This document shows positions 18,553 through 27,062 of a DNA stretch of 41,977 bases, piece after piece (the first letter of the stretch is position 1; each line of letters starts with the position of its first letter). Where the stretch lies: positions 1-41,977 of the forward strand of contig CAZOHN010000009.1 in the NCBI GenBank assembly GCA_964579325.1, in the 5' to 3' direction. The DNA comes from CAZOHN01 sp964579325. GTDB lineage: Bacteria > Pseudomonadota > Alphaproteobacteria > Rhodobacterales > Rhodobacteraceae. Under the pieces are notes generated by a model, which was not told the DNA's origin, searched no databases, and saw only the letters and a program-made list of their open reading frames with translations. The translations under genes were made by a program, and so were the position numbers.

Positions 18553-19445
18553 CTGCGCACAAGCTCCTTGTAGAGGCCGCGAAGACGCTCGGTCATCGGG
18601 CCCATCTGTCCGTCGCCGATCACCCGCCCGTCGATCATCCCGACCGGCGTTTGCGCGCCGAACGTGCCGGTCAGGAAGGCTTCGTCGGCGGAATAGGTTT
18701 CGAGCAGGCCGAAGTTCTTCTCGAACACTGGGATCCCGTTCACCCGGCACAGATGGATGACCTTGGCCCGCGTGATTCCGGGCATGCAGTAGTCACCCGT
18801 CGAGGTCCAGACCTCTCCCTTTCGTACTATGAAGAAGTTGCAGGCGTTGGTGGTGTTCACGAACCCATGCACGTCGAGCATCAGCGCCTCATCCGCCCCG
18901 GCTTTCTCGGCGGCGATGCAGGCGAGGATGCAGTTGAGCTTGCTGTGGGAGTTGAGCTTGGGGTCCTGGCTCATCGGCAGGCCGCGGATGTTGGGCACAG
19001 TGGCGAGGCGGATCGGGCGCGGGATCTTCGGGCGGGAATGCTCCATCAGGATCACGACGGTCGGACCCGATCGGGAAAGCGACGGGTGCTGGAACGGGCG
19101 CGCCTTCACCCCGCGTGTGACCATCAGCCGGCAGTGGGCATCCGTCTCCATCAGGTTTGCGTTTTGTGTCTCTATCACACCCGAAATCAGCTGCGAGGGC
19201 GTCATCCCGATGTCGAGGTCGATCGCCTTTGCCGCCTCGAAGAGCCGCTCGACATGCTCGTCGATGAAGGACCAGCGGCCGTCATAAAGCCGCAGACCCT
19301 CCCAGACGCCATCCCCGAGCATGAAGCCGGAGTCGTAGACCGAAACAACGGCGTCGGCCTTCGGCTTCAGGGTGCCGTTCACCCAGATCAGGATGCTCTC
19401 GTTCCGCGCATCCTCTTCCGCCTGATGGGTCGTTACATGGTCCAT
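18549..19445 (-). CDS. Class IV aminotransferase, atypical active site
   Basis: 298-residue fold-type IV PLP enzyme (branched-chain aminotransferase, D-amino acid aminotransferase or aminodeoxychorismate lyase group). N-terminal family blocks are VSVYDSGFMLGDGVWEGLR and HVERLFEAAKAI. The PLP lysine is Lys169 in LNSHSKLNCILA. In the usual strand following it (G-[YF]-[VI]-[ST]-E-x-x-x-x-N-x-F), this protein reads HGFVNTTNACNFF: the glutamate that normally contacts the PLP pyridine nitrogen is replaced by Thr198. The phosphate-binding GTFGAQTPV is normal. The ATG at 19445 has GGAGGG upstream. The downstream partner is a sulfotransferase-like gene. It may be a divergent subfamily, and substrate and reaction cannot be assigned. 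Confidence 0.85.
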   Translation of the reverse strand: MDHVTTHQAEEDARNESILIWVNGTLKPKADAVVSVYDSGFMLGDGVWEGLRLYDGRWSFIDEHVERLFEAAKAIDLDIGMTPSQLISGVIETQNANLMETDAHCRLMVTRGVKARPFQHPSLSRSGPTVVILMEHSRPKIPRPIRLATVPNIRGLPMSQDPKLNSHSKLNCILACIAAEKAGADEALMLDVHGFVNTTNACNFFIVRKGEVWTSTGDYCMPGITRAKVIHLCRVNGIPVFEKNFGLLETYSADEAFLTGTFGAQTPVGMIDGRVIGDGQMGPMTERLRGLYKELVRR

Positions 19446-19548
19446 GATGCCCTCCGTCGCGACAGACCCTAGCGACGCGCGGGCGATCACGGAAGGATGA
19501 CTTGCCACGCGGAGCCGGAGCGTCGAGCGTTGGATGTGGAGGTGTTTC

Positions 19549-20178
19549 ATGGCTCTTCGGTTCCTTGTCGCTGCGGCGGCGCTCTTTATTCTGGTCGTGC
19601 CATTGCGCGCCGAATCCATCGTGGTCGCCGGCGGATGTTTCTGGTGTGTCGAGGCGGATTTCGAACGCGTCCGCGGGGTGCGGGGGGTCGTCTCTGGCTA
19701 TTCCGGCGGGACGGCCGAGAACCCGACCTACGAGGCCGTGAGTCGTGGCCGCACCGGGCACTACGAGGCCGTTCGGATCGACTACAATCCCTCCGTCATC
19801 TCCCTCGAGCGGCTGCTCTACCTCTTCGTCCGATCGGTGAACCCTGTCGACCCAGGCGGCCAGTTCTGTGACCGGGGCGACCAATATCGAACCGCCATAT
19901 TCGTGTCTACTTCGGCCGAACGAAGGATTGCCGAGGCGACCCTCGCCGAGGCGCAAACGCATCTCAACCGGCGGATCGCCACGCCAGTCCTCGATGCCGC
20001 GCCATTCTACGAGGCCGAAGCCTACCACCAGGACTACTACCGCAGCCGCGACATCGTGCTGACCCGCTTTGGCCCGAAGCGAAAGGCCGAGGCCTACAAG
20101 CTCTACCGCCACGATTGCGGGCGGGACCAACGGGTCCTCGAGCTTTGGGGCGATCAGGCGCCCTTCGCCGGCAAGTGA
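19549..20178 (+). CDS. msrA: Peptide methionine sulfoxide reductase MsrA, exported
   Basis: 209-residue MsrA that reduces methionine-S-sulfoxide in proteins. A signal peptide-like N-terminus (MALRFLVAAAALFILVV then PLRAES) precedes the catalytic motif GGCFWCVEADF, with Cys30 the catalytic cysteine. Further family blocks are GYSGGTAENPTYEAVSRG, DPGGQFCDRGDQYRTAIF and EAYHQDYY. A C-terminal cysteine (YRHDCGRD) may resolve the disulfide. Export suggests protection of periplasmic proteins. The start at 19549 is set by GGAGGTG upstream. No msrB or electron-donor gene is adjacent. The gene is divergent from the aminotransferase. Confidence 0.93.
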   Translation: MALRFLVAAAALFILVVPLRAESIVVAGGCFWCVEADFERVRGVRGVVSGYSGGTAENPTYEAVSRGRTGHYEAVRIDYNPSVISLERLLYLFVRSVNPVDPGGQFCDRGDQYRTAIFVSTSAERRIAEATLAEAQTHLNRRIATPVLDAAPFYEAEAYHQDYYRSRDIVLTRFGPKRKAEAYKLYRHDCGRDQRVLELWGDQAPFAGK

Positions 20179-20213
20179 GGCTTTTCCCGCGTGAGAGGCG
20201 CGGCTAGGGTCGG

Positions 20214-20230
20214 CCCCCGGAACCCGGGGG
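20214..20230 (+). promoter_or_regulatory. GC hairpin covering the mutS ribosome binding site
   Basis: CCCCCGG (20214-20220) and CCGGGGG (20224-20230) form a seven-base-pair stem with a three-base loop, six bases before the mutS ATG at 20237. The only purine-rich stretch that can serve as ribosome binding site is in the 3' arm, so the hairpin could lower translation of mutS. There is no T-tract suggesting a terminator. Confidence 0.4.
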
Positions 20231-20236
20231 GGTCTT

Positions 20237-22864
20237 ATGTCTGACGTAACGCCAATGATGGCGCAGTATCTGGAGATAAAGGCGCAGCATCCCGAGGCGC
20301 TGCTGTTCTACCGGATGGGTGATTTCTACGAGATGTTCTTCGATGATGCCGCGGCCGCTGCCGGGGCGCTCGACATCGCCCTTACCAAACGCGGGCAGCA
20401 CCTTGGGCAGGACATCCCGATGTGCGGCGTTCCGGTACATGCCGCCGAGGGCTACTTGCTGACCCTGATCCGAAAAGGTTTTCGCGTCGCTATCGCCGAA
20501 CAGATGGAAGACCCCGCCGAAGCCCGGAAGCGCGGCGCGAAGTCGGTGGTGCGGCGCGCGGTGGTGCGGCTGGTCACGCCTGGGACATTGACAGAAGAGT
20601 CGCTCCTCGAAGCGCGTCAGCACAACTATCTCGCCGCGTTTGCCGAGGTTCGGGACCAGTCCGCGCTCGCTTGGGCCGACATCTCGACGGGCGAGGTCCG
20701 GGTCATGCCCTGCCCGCCCGCACGCTTGGGGCCAGAGCTTGCCCGCCTGGCCCCTCGGGAAGTCTTGATAAACGAGGTACGAGAGCGCGATTGGGCCGGC
20801 ATAGTATCTGAAAGTGGCGCTGCCCTCACGGCCCTGCCGCGCGGCTGCTTTGACAGCACAAGCGCCGAGCGGCGCCTGGCGGCTCTCTACCGCGTCGGAT
20901 CTCTGGACGCGTTCGGGGCGTTCGAACGGGCGGAAATCGCCGCACTTGGTGCGCTCGCAGACTATCTTGACCTCACCCAGAAGGGTCGGATGCCGCTCCT
21001 CCGCCCGCCCGCCCGCGAGAACATCGGCGGGACAGTCCAGATCGACGCCGCGACGCGCAGGAACCTCGAGATAACACGATCGCTGTCCGGCTCCCGCGAC
21101 GGTTCTCTCCTGTCGGTCGTGGACCGAACCGTGACCGCGGCGGGCGCCCGACTGCTGGAACGACGCCTTTCGGCACCGTCGCGCGACCTCGCCGAGATCC
21201 GGGCGCGCCTTGCCGCCGTGTCCAGCCTTCGTGAAGACCGGCTGTTGCGCCGGAGCCTGCGGGAGGCGCTTCGCCATGTGCCCGACCTCGACCGCGCGCT
21301 GTCGCGCCTCGCGCTTGATCGCGGTGGGCCGAGAGATCTCGCGGCAATCCGGAATGCGCTTGCCGTTGTGCCCACATTGTCCGTGCAACTCGGCGGAGCT
21401 CCAGCGATCCTGGCGGACGCCGCCACGAGGTTGACAGGGTTCGACGACCTTCAGGCCCTTCTCCAGCGCGCCCTTGTGGCCGAACCTCCACTTCTTGCAC
21501 GAGACGGGGAATTCGTGGCGGCGAACTACGATGCCGAGCTCGACGAGACCCGTCGTCTCAGGGACGAGGGACGTGGCGTCATTGCTGCCATGCAGGCGGA
21601 GTATGCGGAGTGCGCCGGTATCGGCTCGCTCAAGATCAAGCACAACAACGTGCTGGGCTACTTCATCGAGACCACCGATACGCACGCCGCGAAGATGATG
21701 GCGCCGCCGCTCTCGGAGACCTTCATCCACCGCCAGACGACCGCAAATCAGGTCCGGTTCACTACGCTGCGGCTGAGCGAGATGGAAACACGGATCCTCA
21801 ACGCGGGGGGGCATGCGCTCGAGATCGAGAAGAGGGTCTATGACAGCCTGAAGGGCGCAGTCATCGGTGCTGCGGCGCGGCTACACGAGGTCGCCCGGGC
21901 CCTTGCGGAGATCGACCTGTCGGCCGCGCTCGCGGAACTTGCGGACGAGGCGGACTGGTGTGCGCCCCTGGTGGACGACAGTCGAACGCTCGTGATCGAG
22001 GGCGGGCGACATCCGGTGGTGGAACGTGCGCTGAGACAGGCCGGCGAGCCCTTCATCGCCAACGACCTGCGCCTGACCGATGGGAGCGCGGGCGCCGCAA
22101 TCTGGCTTATCACCGGCCCGAACATGGCGGGTAAGTCGACTTTCCTGCGGCAGAATGCGCTGATCGCCCTTCTGGCACAGACCGGAAGCCACGTGCCGGC
22201 CCGCAGCGCCCGTATTGGCCTCGTGAGCCAGATCTTCAGTCGCGTCGGGGCGTCAGACGATCTCGCGCGCGGCCGATCGACCTTCATGGTGGAGATGGTC
22301 GAGGCGGCCGCGATCCTCAATCAGGCCGATGACCGGGCGCTGGTCATCCTCGACGAGATCGGACGCGGGACCGCCACCTGGGACGGCTTGTCGATCGCCT
22401 GGGCAACGCTTGAGCATCTGCACGAAGTCAATCGCTGTCGCGCCCTTTTCGCCACGCACTACCACGAATTGACCGCGCTGGCCGCCAAGCTTGCCGGTCT
22501 GTCGAATGCCTCGGTCGCGGTCAGGGAGTGGCAGGGCGACGTGATCTTTCTGCACGAAGTCCGGCCTGGCGCGGCAGATCGGTCTTACGGGGTGCAGGTC
22601 GCACGTCTGGCGGGACTTCCGTCCGCAGTGGTTGAGAGGGCGCGAGCACTGCTGGACATGCTGGAGAAGGGTGAGCGTGAGGGTGCGAGGGCGTCGAGGC
22701 TGATCGACGACCTTCCGCTTTTCGCCGCCGCCGCGGCGCCCGTACCGCCGCCATCGCCTCAGTCGGCGGTGGAGAAGGCGCTGCGTGAAGTCCACCCCGA
22801 CGAGCTGACACCACGCGAAGCACTCGACCTGATCTATCGATTGCGCGACCTGCTTGCGGACTAG
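20237..22864 (+). CDS. mutS: DNA mismatch repair protein MutS
   Basis: 875-residue mismatch-recognition ATPase. The mismatch-reading Phe-x-Glu is in RMGDFYEMFFDDA (residues 30-32). The core and clamp follow, with NVLGYFIETTDTHA and FIHRQTTANQVRFTT. The ATPase domain has Walker A GPNMAGKSTFLRQ (about 632), signature region DDLARGRSTFMVEM, Walker B ALVILDEIGRGTATWDGL and the histidine in LFATHYHEL. The C-terminal helix-turn-helix region ends YRLRDLLAD. Length is normal. Its stop codon overlaps the grpE stop by four bases (22861-22864), so the two genes converge with no room for a separate terminator. Confidence 0.98.
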   Translation: MSDVTPMMAQYLEIKAQHPEALLFYRMGDFYEMFFDDAAAAAGALDIALTKRGQHLGQDIPMCGVPVHAAEGYLLTLIRKGFRVAIAEQMEDPAEARKRGAKSVVRRAVVRLVTPGTLTEESLLEARQHNYLAAFAEVRDQSALAWADISTGEVRVMPCPPARLGPELARLAPREVLINEVRERDWAGIVSESGAALTALPRGCFDSTSAERRLAALYRVGSLDAFGAFERAEIAALGALADYLDLTQKGRMPLLRPPARENIGGTVQIDAATRRNLEITRSLSGSRDGSLLSVVDRTVTAAGARLLERRLSAPSRDLAEIRARLAAVSSLREDRLLRRSLREALRHVPDLDRALSRLALDRGGPRDLAAIRNALAVVPTLSVQLGGAPAILADAATRLTGFDDLQALLQRALVAEPPLLARDGEFVAANYDAELDETRRLRDEGRGVIAAMQAEYAECAGIGSLKIKHNNVLGYFIETTDTHAAKMMAPPLSETFIHRQTTANQVRFTTLRLSEMETRILNAGGHALEIEKRVYDSLKGAVIGAAARLHEVARALAEIDLSAALAELADEADWCAPLVDDSRTLVIEGGRHPVVERALRQAGEPFIANDLRLTDGSAGAAIWLITGPNMAGKSTFLRQNALIALLAQTGSHVPARSARIGLVSQIFSRVGASDDLARGRSTFMVEMVEAAAILNQADDRALVILDEIGRGTATWDGLSIAWATLEHLHEVNRCRALFATHYHELTALAAKLAGLSNASVAVREWQGDVIFLHEVRPGAADRSYGVQVARLAGLPSAVVERARALLDMLEKGEREGARASRLIDDLPLFAAAAAPVPPPSPQSAVEKALREVHPDELTPREALDLIYRLRDLLAD

Positions 22865-23406
22865 CCGGTCGTCGAGGACACGCCGACCTGTGCGGGCCGC
22901 AGCAGCCGGTCATGCAGGAGGAAGCCGTCGGTCATGACCTGGATGATGTCTCCCGCCTTTGTGCCTGGGACCGGCGCCTCAAACATCGCCTGGTGGAGCT
23001 GTGGATCGAAGCGGTCGCCGGCCTTGGGGCTTATGAAGGTCACGCCATGCTTGGTGAAGACCTTCACAAGTTCGCGAAGCGTCAGCTCGACCCCTTCGAT
23101 CAGGGCCGAGGCATCGCCACGCTGTTCGTCGGTCGCCGCATCTAGGGCGCGCTTGAGGTTGTCGTAGACCGGCAACATGTCGCGGGCCATCCGTGATCCG
23201 CCGTACTGTTCAGCCTCGCGCCGGTCACGCTCGGCGCGCTTGCGGGAGTTCTCGGCCTCTGCAAGTGCGCGCATGAACCGGTCGCGGAAATCGTCGCGCT
23301 CGATCCGAAGCGTCTCGACCTCACTCAACTCGGATTCGAATCCCGTGCCGTCCTCGGCCAGGCCCGGCACTTCCTCTTCGACGATCTCTTTCTTCGCTTC
23401 CGCCAT
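22861..23406 (-). CDS. grpE: GrpE nucleotide exchange factor
   Basis: 181-residue DnaK co-chaperone that promotes ADP release. An acidic N-terminus and a long dimer helix (ETLRIERDDFRDRFMRALAE) are followed by the family block MARDMLPVYDNLKRAL. The C-terminal beta-wing contains KAGDRFDPQLHQAMFEAP and GFLLHDRLLRPAQVGVS. It is downstream of hrcA with an 11-base gap, the classic hrcA-grpE arrangement. dnaK and dnaJ are not in the window. Expression is probably with hrcA in heat stress. Confidence 0.97.
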   Translation of the reverse strand: MAEAKKEIVEEEVPGLAEDGTGFESELSEVETLRIERDDFRDRFMRALAEAENSRKRAERDRREAEQYGGSRMARDMLPVYDNLKRALDAATDEQRGDASALIEGVELTLRELVKVFTKHGVTFISPKAGDRFDPQLHQAMFEAPVPGTKAGDIIQVMTDGFLLHDRLLRPAQVGVSSTTG

Positions 23407-23417
23407 ACTCTCAATCC

Positions 23418-24482
23418 CTAGGGGCCGTGGGACAGCATTCGCCCAACAAGTTGCGCCGTGTAGTCGACAATTGGAACAACACGACCATAGTTGAGCCGCG
23501 TCGGTCCGATGACGCCAACCGCGCCGACGATCTTCCGGTCGGCGTTCATATAGGGAGAAACGACGAGACTGGAACCGGAAAGTGAGAAAAGCTTGTTCTC
23601 GGAGCCGATGAAGATGCGGACGCCTTCGCCGTGCTCGGCAAGTTCGAGGAACTCGGCGATATCGCGCTTCCGCTCGAGGTCGTCGAACAGCGCTCGGACC
23701 CGGTCAAGCTCCTCGGCCTCCGCGCTGCCTGCAAGGAGATTCGCCTGTCCTCGCACGATCAGGCGCCCATCGGGCAGGCCCTCGGAATCCCACAGCGCAA
23801 GGCCCTGTTCGATCAGCTGCCGGGCCAGGCCGTCGATTTCCTGGCGCCGGATGGCGACCTCGTGCTCGATCCCGGCACGAAGGTCGCTCAAGGTTCGGCC
23901 CTCGGCGATGGCGTTCAGGAAGTTTGCGGCCTCCCGCATCGATGAAGGTGTTTGCCCGAGGGGGGGCGTAAAGACACGGTTCTCGACGTGACCGTCAGCA
24001 AAGACAAGCACAGCAAGGGCGCGATCGGGAGCGAGATTGACGAACTCGATGTGGCGGATCGGCGCTTCGCGTTTCGGCGCAAGGACCAGGCTCGCGCCGT
24101 GGGTCAGCCCACTGAGCGCCGCCCCGACCTTGTCGAGCAGCGAGGTGACATCGCGGTCATTTGAACCCACGGTGGCATCAAGCCTCTCACGGTCCTCGGG
24201 CGCGACATCGGTGATCTCGAGGAGGCCATCGACGAACATTCGCAGCCCCATCTGCGTCGGCACACGTCCCGCGGAGACATGCGGGCTGCCGAGGAGCCCG
24301 AGGTATTCCAGGTCCTGCATGACGTTACGGACGGTAGCGGCGCTTATCTTCTCGGTCATCGAGCGTGTCAGGGTGCGCGATCCGACTGGATCGCCGCTAT
24401 CGAGATAGCCCTCCACGACTCGACGGAACACCTCACGGCTCCGCTCGCTCATCTCGGCCAGCATCTGTCGTCCATCGGTCAT
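23418..24482 (-). CDS. hrcA: Heat-inducible transcription repressor HrcA
   Basis: 354-residue repressor of heat-shock genes. The N-terminal winged helix is SREVFRRVVEGYLDSGDPVG through AATVRNVMQDLEYLGLL, followed by SPHVSAGRVPTQMGLRMFVD, the family signature. The C-terminal half is the GAF-like HrcA domain, ending VGVIGPTRLNYGRVVPIVDY. HrcA normally binds the CIRCE inverted repeat (TTAGCACTC-N9-GAGTGCTAA); no such element is present between hrcA and rph, so its targets should be elsewhere (for example groESL). A second in-frame ATG 10 codons in is possible, but the first is kept. It is divergent from rph. Confidence 0.96.
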   Translation of the reverse strand: MTDGRQMLAEMSERSREVFRRVVEGYLDSGDPVGSRTLTRSMTEKISAATVRNVMQDLEYLGLLGSPHVSAGRVPTQMGLRMFVDGLLEITDVAPEDRERLDATVGSNDRDVTSLLDKVGAALSGLTHGASLVLAPKREAPIRHIEFVNLAPDRALAVLVFADGHVENRVFTPPLGQTPSSMREAANFLNAIAEGRTLSDLRAGIEHEVAIRRQEIDGLARQLIEQGLALWDSEGLPDGRLIVRGQANLLAGSAEAEELDRVRALFDDLERKRDIAEFLELAEHGEGVRIFIGSENKLFSLSGSSLVVSPYMNADRKIVGAVGVIGPTRLNYGRVVPIVDYTAQLVGRMLSHGP

Positions 24483-24505
24483 GGCGTTGTCTCCGCGACC
24501 ATCGA

Positions 24506-24534
24506 ACTTAGGGATCGAGGGGCGGCTTCGTCAA
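24506..24534 (-). promoter_or_regulatory. Candidate promoter of hrcA-grpE
   Basis: On the minus strand TTGACG (24529-24534) and CTAAGT (24506-24511, within CCTAAGTT) are separated by 17 bases. The -10 side lies 23 bases before the hrcA start. The shape resembles heat-shock sigma (RpoH) promoters of alphaproteobacteria more than the vegetative consensus. Reading by eye only. Confidence 0.35.
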
Positions 24535-24596
24535 TGAGGGTTGCCGGTGGCGGTGCTGCGGGTCTATCAGGCGGCACGTTTCACATGAGGTCCATC

Positions 24597-25307
24597 ATGC
24601 GCCCCACCGGCCGCGCCCTGAATGCATTGCGCTCTGTCTCGATCGAGACCGGGATCACCAAGCACGCCGAGGGCTCGGCCTTGATCCGCATGGGCGATAC
24701 CCACGTGCTGTGCACTGCCACGATCGAGGAGCGTGTGCCGCCATTCCTCAAGAACACCGGGCTGGGCTGGGTGACAGCCGAGTACGGGATGCTTCCGCGC
24801 GCCACCAACACGCGGATGAAGCGAGAGGCGAAGGACGGACAGTCCGGCCGGACACAGGAAATCCAGCGGCTCATAGGCCGTTCGCTGCGAGCCGGGATCG
24901 ACCGCGCCGCAATGGGTGAAAAGCAGATCGTCGTCGATTGCGATGTGATCCAAGCCGATGGAGGAACGCGCTGCGCGGCGATTACCGGCGGCTGGGTGGC
25001 GCTCAGGATCGCGGTCAACAAGCTGCTGAAGGCCGGGCTCTGCACCTCCGACCCTTTGGTGGACCACGTTGCCGCGGTGTCCTGCGGGATCTACGGCGGG
25101 CAACCGGTCCTCGATCTCGACTATGCCGAGGACAGCGCGGCGGGGGTCGACGGGAACTTCGTGATGACAGGTCGCGGCCAACTCATCGAAGTCCAGATGG
25201 CAGCCGAGGGCTCGACCTTCAGCCGGGCCGAAATGGATGCCCTGCTTGGTCTCGCCGAGGAGGGTGTGACCGCGCTCGTGGCGGCGCAGAGGGCGGCGGT
25301 TGCATGA
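24597..25307 (+). CDS. rph: Ribonuclease PH
   Basis: 236-residue phosphorolytic 3' exoribonuclease that trims tRNA precursors. Family blocks are MRPTGRALNALRSVSIETG, GDTHVLCTATIEERVPPFL, AEYGMLPRATNTRMKREA, the phosphate-binding GRTQEIQRLIGRSLRAGID and DCDVIQADGGTRCAAITGG. I chose the ATG at 24597 (GAGGTCC upstream) over the ATG at 24585, since homologues begin MRPxGR. Its stop overlaps the rdgB start (25304-25307), giving a coupled rph-rdgB pair, a common arrangement in alphaproteobacteria. Confidence 0.97.
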   Translation: MRPTGRALNALRSVSIETGITKHAEGSALIRMGDTHVLCTATIEERVPPFLKNTGLGWVTAEYGMLPRATNTRMKREAKDGQSGRTQEIQRLIGRSLRAGIDRAAMGEKQIVVDCDVIQADGGTRCAAITGGWVALRIAVNKLLKAGLCTSDPLVDHVAAVSCGIYGGQPVLDLDYAEDSAAGVDGNFVMTGRGQLIEVQMAAEGSTFSRAEMDALLGLAEEGVTALVAAQRAAVA

Positions 25308-25918
25308 ACCTGCGTTCCGGCGAACGGCTCCTCTTCGCCACACATAACCGAGGGAAGGCTGAAGAGGTTGCGCAACTTCTCGCGCCGTTCCGGGTTCCAG
25401 TCGTGTCGGCCGCCGATCTTGGACTTCCCGAGCCGGAGGAAACCGAAAGCACGTTCGTCGGAAATGCACGGATAAAGGCCCGTGCCGCTGCAGGGGCCTC
25501 GGGTCTGCCCGCACTCGCCGATGATTCCGGGATCGAGGTTGCGGCCCTGGACGGGGCGCCCGGAGTCTTTACCGCCGACTGGGCGGCGCGTCCCGATGGC
25601 GGGCGCGACTTCCTGATGGCGATGACCCGGACACGGACGGAGCTTCTGTCCATAGGCGCTTTGGAGCCGTGGCGCGCCGCGTTCCGGTGCACATTGGTAC
25701 TGGCCTGGCCCAGTGGAGACGAGCAGATCTTCGAGGGGTCGGTCGAAGGCCGGCTCGTCTGGCCGCTTCGCGGGGGATTGGGGCACGGCTATGACCCGAT
25801 GTTTCAGCCCGATGGGCAAGACCGGACCTTCGCGGAGATGACGGCCGAAGAGAAGAACCGGATCAGCCACCGGGCGCGTGCCCTTGAAAAATTCTTGGCG
25901 GCCTGCCTTGCCACATGA
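25304..25918 (+). CDS. rdgB: Non-canonical purine NTP pyrophosphatase (RdgB/HAM1)
   Basis: 204-residue enzyme that hydrolyses ITP, dITP and XTP to keep them out of nucleic acids. Typical blocks are LFATHNRGKAEEVAQLL at the N-terminus, TFVGNARIKARAAA, LPALADDSGIEVAALDGAPG (metal-binding aspartates), GHGYDPMFQP and KNRISHRARALEKF. It starts at the ATG in the rph stop (ATGA). The 3' end overlaps the likely start of hemW by up to 41 bases in another frame. Confidence 0.97.
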   Translation: MNLRSGERLLFATHNRGKAEEVAQLLAPFRVPVVSAADLGLPEPEETESTFVGNARIKARAAAGASGLPALADDSGIEVAALDGAPGVFTADWAARPDGGRDFLMAMTRTRTELLSIGALEPWRAAFRCTLVLAWPSGDEQIFEGSVEGRLVWPLRGGLGHGYDPMFQPDGQDRTFAEMTAEEKNRISHRARALEKFLAACLAT

Positions 25919-27059
25919 CTGGGAAGCCGGTGGCTTTGGTCTTTACCTCCACTGGCCGTTTTGCCAGTCGAAGTGCCCCTACTGCGACTTCAACAGCCAC
26001 GTCGCGGCTCAGATCGACCAGGTGGTCTGGAGGCGCGCCTACCTGAGCGAGATCGACCGGATTGCGGCGGAGGTTCCCGGTCGCGTTCTCCGGACCGTGT
26101 TCTTCGGTGGTGGAACGCCGTCGCTCATGGACCCCAAACTCGTCGCCGCGCTGCTTGACCGCATCCGCTCGGCATGGCCTTCGGCAAACGACATGGAGGT
26201 GACGCTGGAGGCAAACCCGGGATCGGTCGAGGCCGGAAGGTTCCGAGCCTATGCGGATGCCGGTGTGAACCGCCTTTCGATGGGCGTGCAGGCCTTGAAT
26301 GACCGCGACCTTCGGGCGCTTGGCAGGCTGCATACCGTCACCGACGCCCGCCGCGCCTTCGACATCGCACGCAGGGCGTTCCCTCGTGTGAGTTTCGACC
26401 TGATCTACGGCCGTCAGGGCCAGTCACTGGCGGATTGGCGCACAGAGCTCACCGACGCCCTCGCAATGGCAGTCGATCACCTGTCGCTCTATCAATTGAC
26501 GATCGAGGAGGGCACGGCCTTTGGCGACCGGCTCAGGGTCGGCAAGCTGACCGGTCTTCCGTCGGAGGACCTCGGGGCCGAGATGTACGACCTGACGCAA
26601 GAGCTTGCCGAGAGTGCCGGCATGCCGGCCTATGAAGTGTCTAATCATGCCCGAATGGGGTCGGAATCTCGCCATAATCTGATCTATTGGCGGTATGGTG
26701 ACTACGCCGGGATCGGCCCAGGAGCACATGGCCGACTGACGATCGGCGGACAGAGGGTCGCGACGGAGACACATCGTGCGCCGTCCGAATGGCTGGCGGC
26801 AGTCGAGGCGCAGGGCCACGGTGAGGTCGCGCGTTCGTGCCTGTCCTTGAAAGATCAATCCGCGGAGTATCTTCTGATGGGGATGCGGCTCGCAGAGGGA
26901 ATAGACCTCGAGCGGTATCGCGCGCTCTCCGGGCAGCACCTTGTGTCGACCGGACTTGAGGACCTCGACCTCGTGACACGCTCCGGTAACCGGTTGCGTG
27001 CTACGGCGAAGGGGCGAATTCTCCTGAATGCGGTCATTCGGGAACTGATGCCGGAGTAG
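25878..27059 (+). CDS. hemW: Radical SAM heme chaperone HemW
   Basis: Up to 393 residues. The radical SAM cluster motif is CQSKCPYC (Cys29, 33, 36 from a GTG at 25878) in GLYLHWPFCQSKCPYCDFN. Other marks are VFFGGGTPSLMDP, EANPGS, GVNRLSMGVQALNDRDLRAL and SFDLIYGRQGQS. These, and lack of the HemN-type N-terminal extension, identify HemW, a heme-binding protein thought to deliver heme, rather than coproporphyrinogen dehydrogenase. The start is uncertain: the GTG at 25878 has no clear binding site, and a TTG about 10 codons later would also keep the whole domain. In either case it begins inside rdgB, so it is coupled to rph-rdgB. Confidence 0.93.
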   Translation: MPLKNSWRPALPHDWEAGGFGLYLHWPFCQSKCPYCDFNSHVAAQIDQVVWRRAYLSEIDRIAAEVPGRVLRTVFFGGGTPSLMDPKLVAALLDRIRSAWPSANDMEVTLEANPGSVEAGRFRAYADAGVNRLSMGVQALNDRDLRALGRLHTVTDARRAFDIARRAFPRVSFDLIYGRQGQSLADWRTELTDALAMAVDHLSLYQLTIEEGTAFGDRLRVGKLTGLPSEDLGAEMYDLTQELAESAGMPAYEVSNHARMGSESRHNLIYWRYGDYAGIGPGAHGRLTIGGQRVATETHRAPSEWLAAVEAQGHGEVARSCLSLKDQSAEYLLMGMRLAEGIDLERYRALSGQHLVSTGLEDLDLVTRSGNRLRATAKGRILLNAVIRELMPE

Positions 27060-27062
27060 GAC

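Noticed and set aside
20204..21814. Long open frame (536 codons) on the minus strand opposite mutS
   Set aside because: Antisense shadow of mutS with no conserved motif and no ribosome binding site that would decide for it.
24575..24590. A parS-like GTTTCACATGAGG upstream of rph
   Set aside because: Only the left half matches; too many mismatches for ParB binding compared with the two perfect sites.
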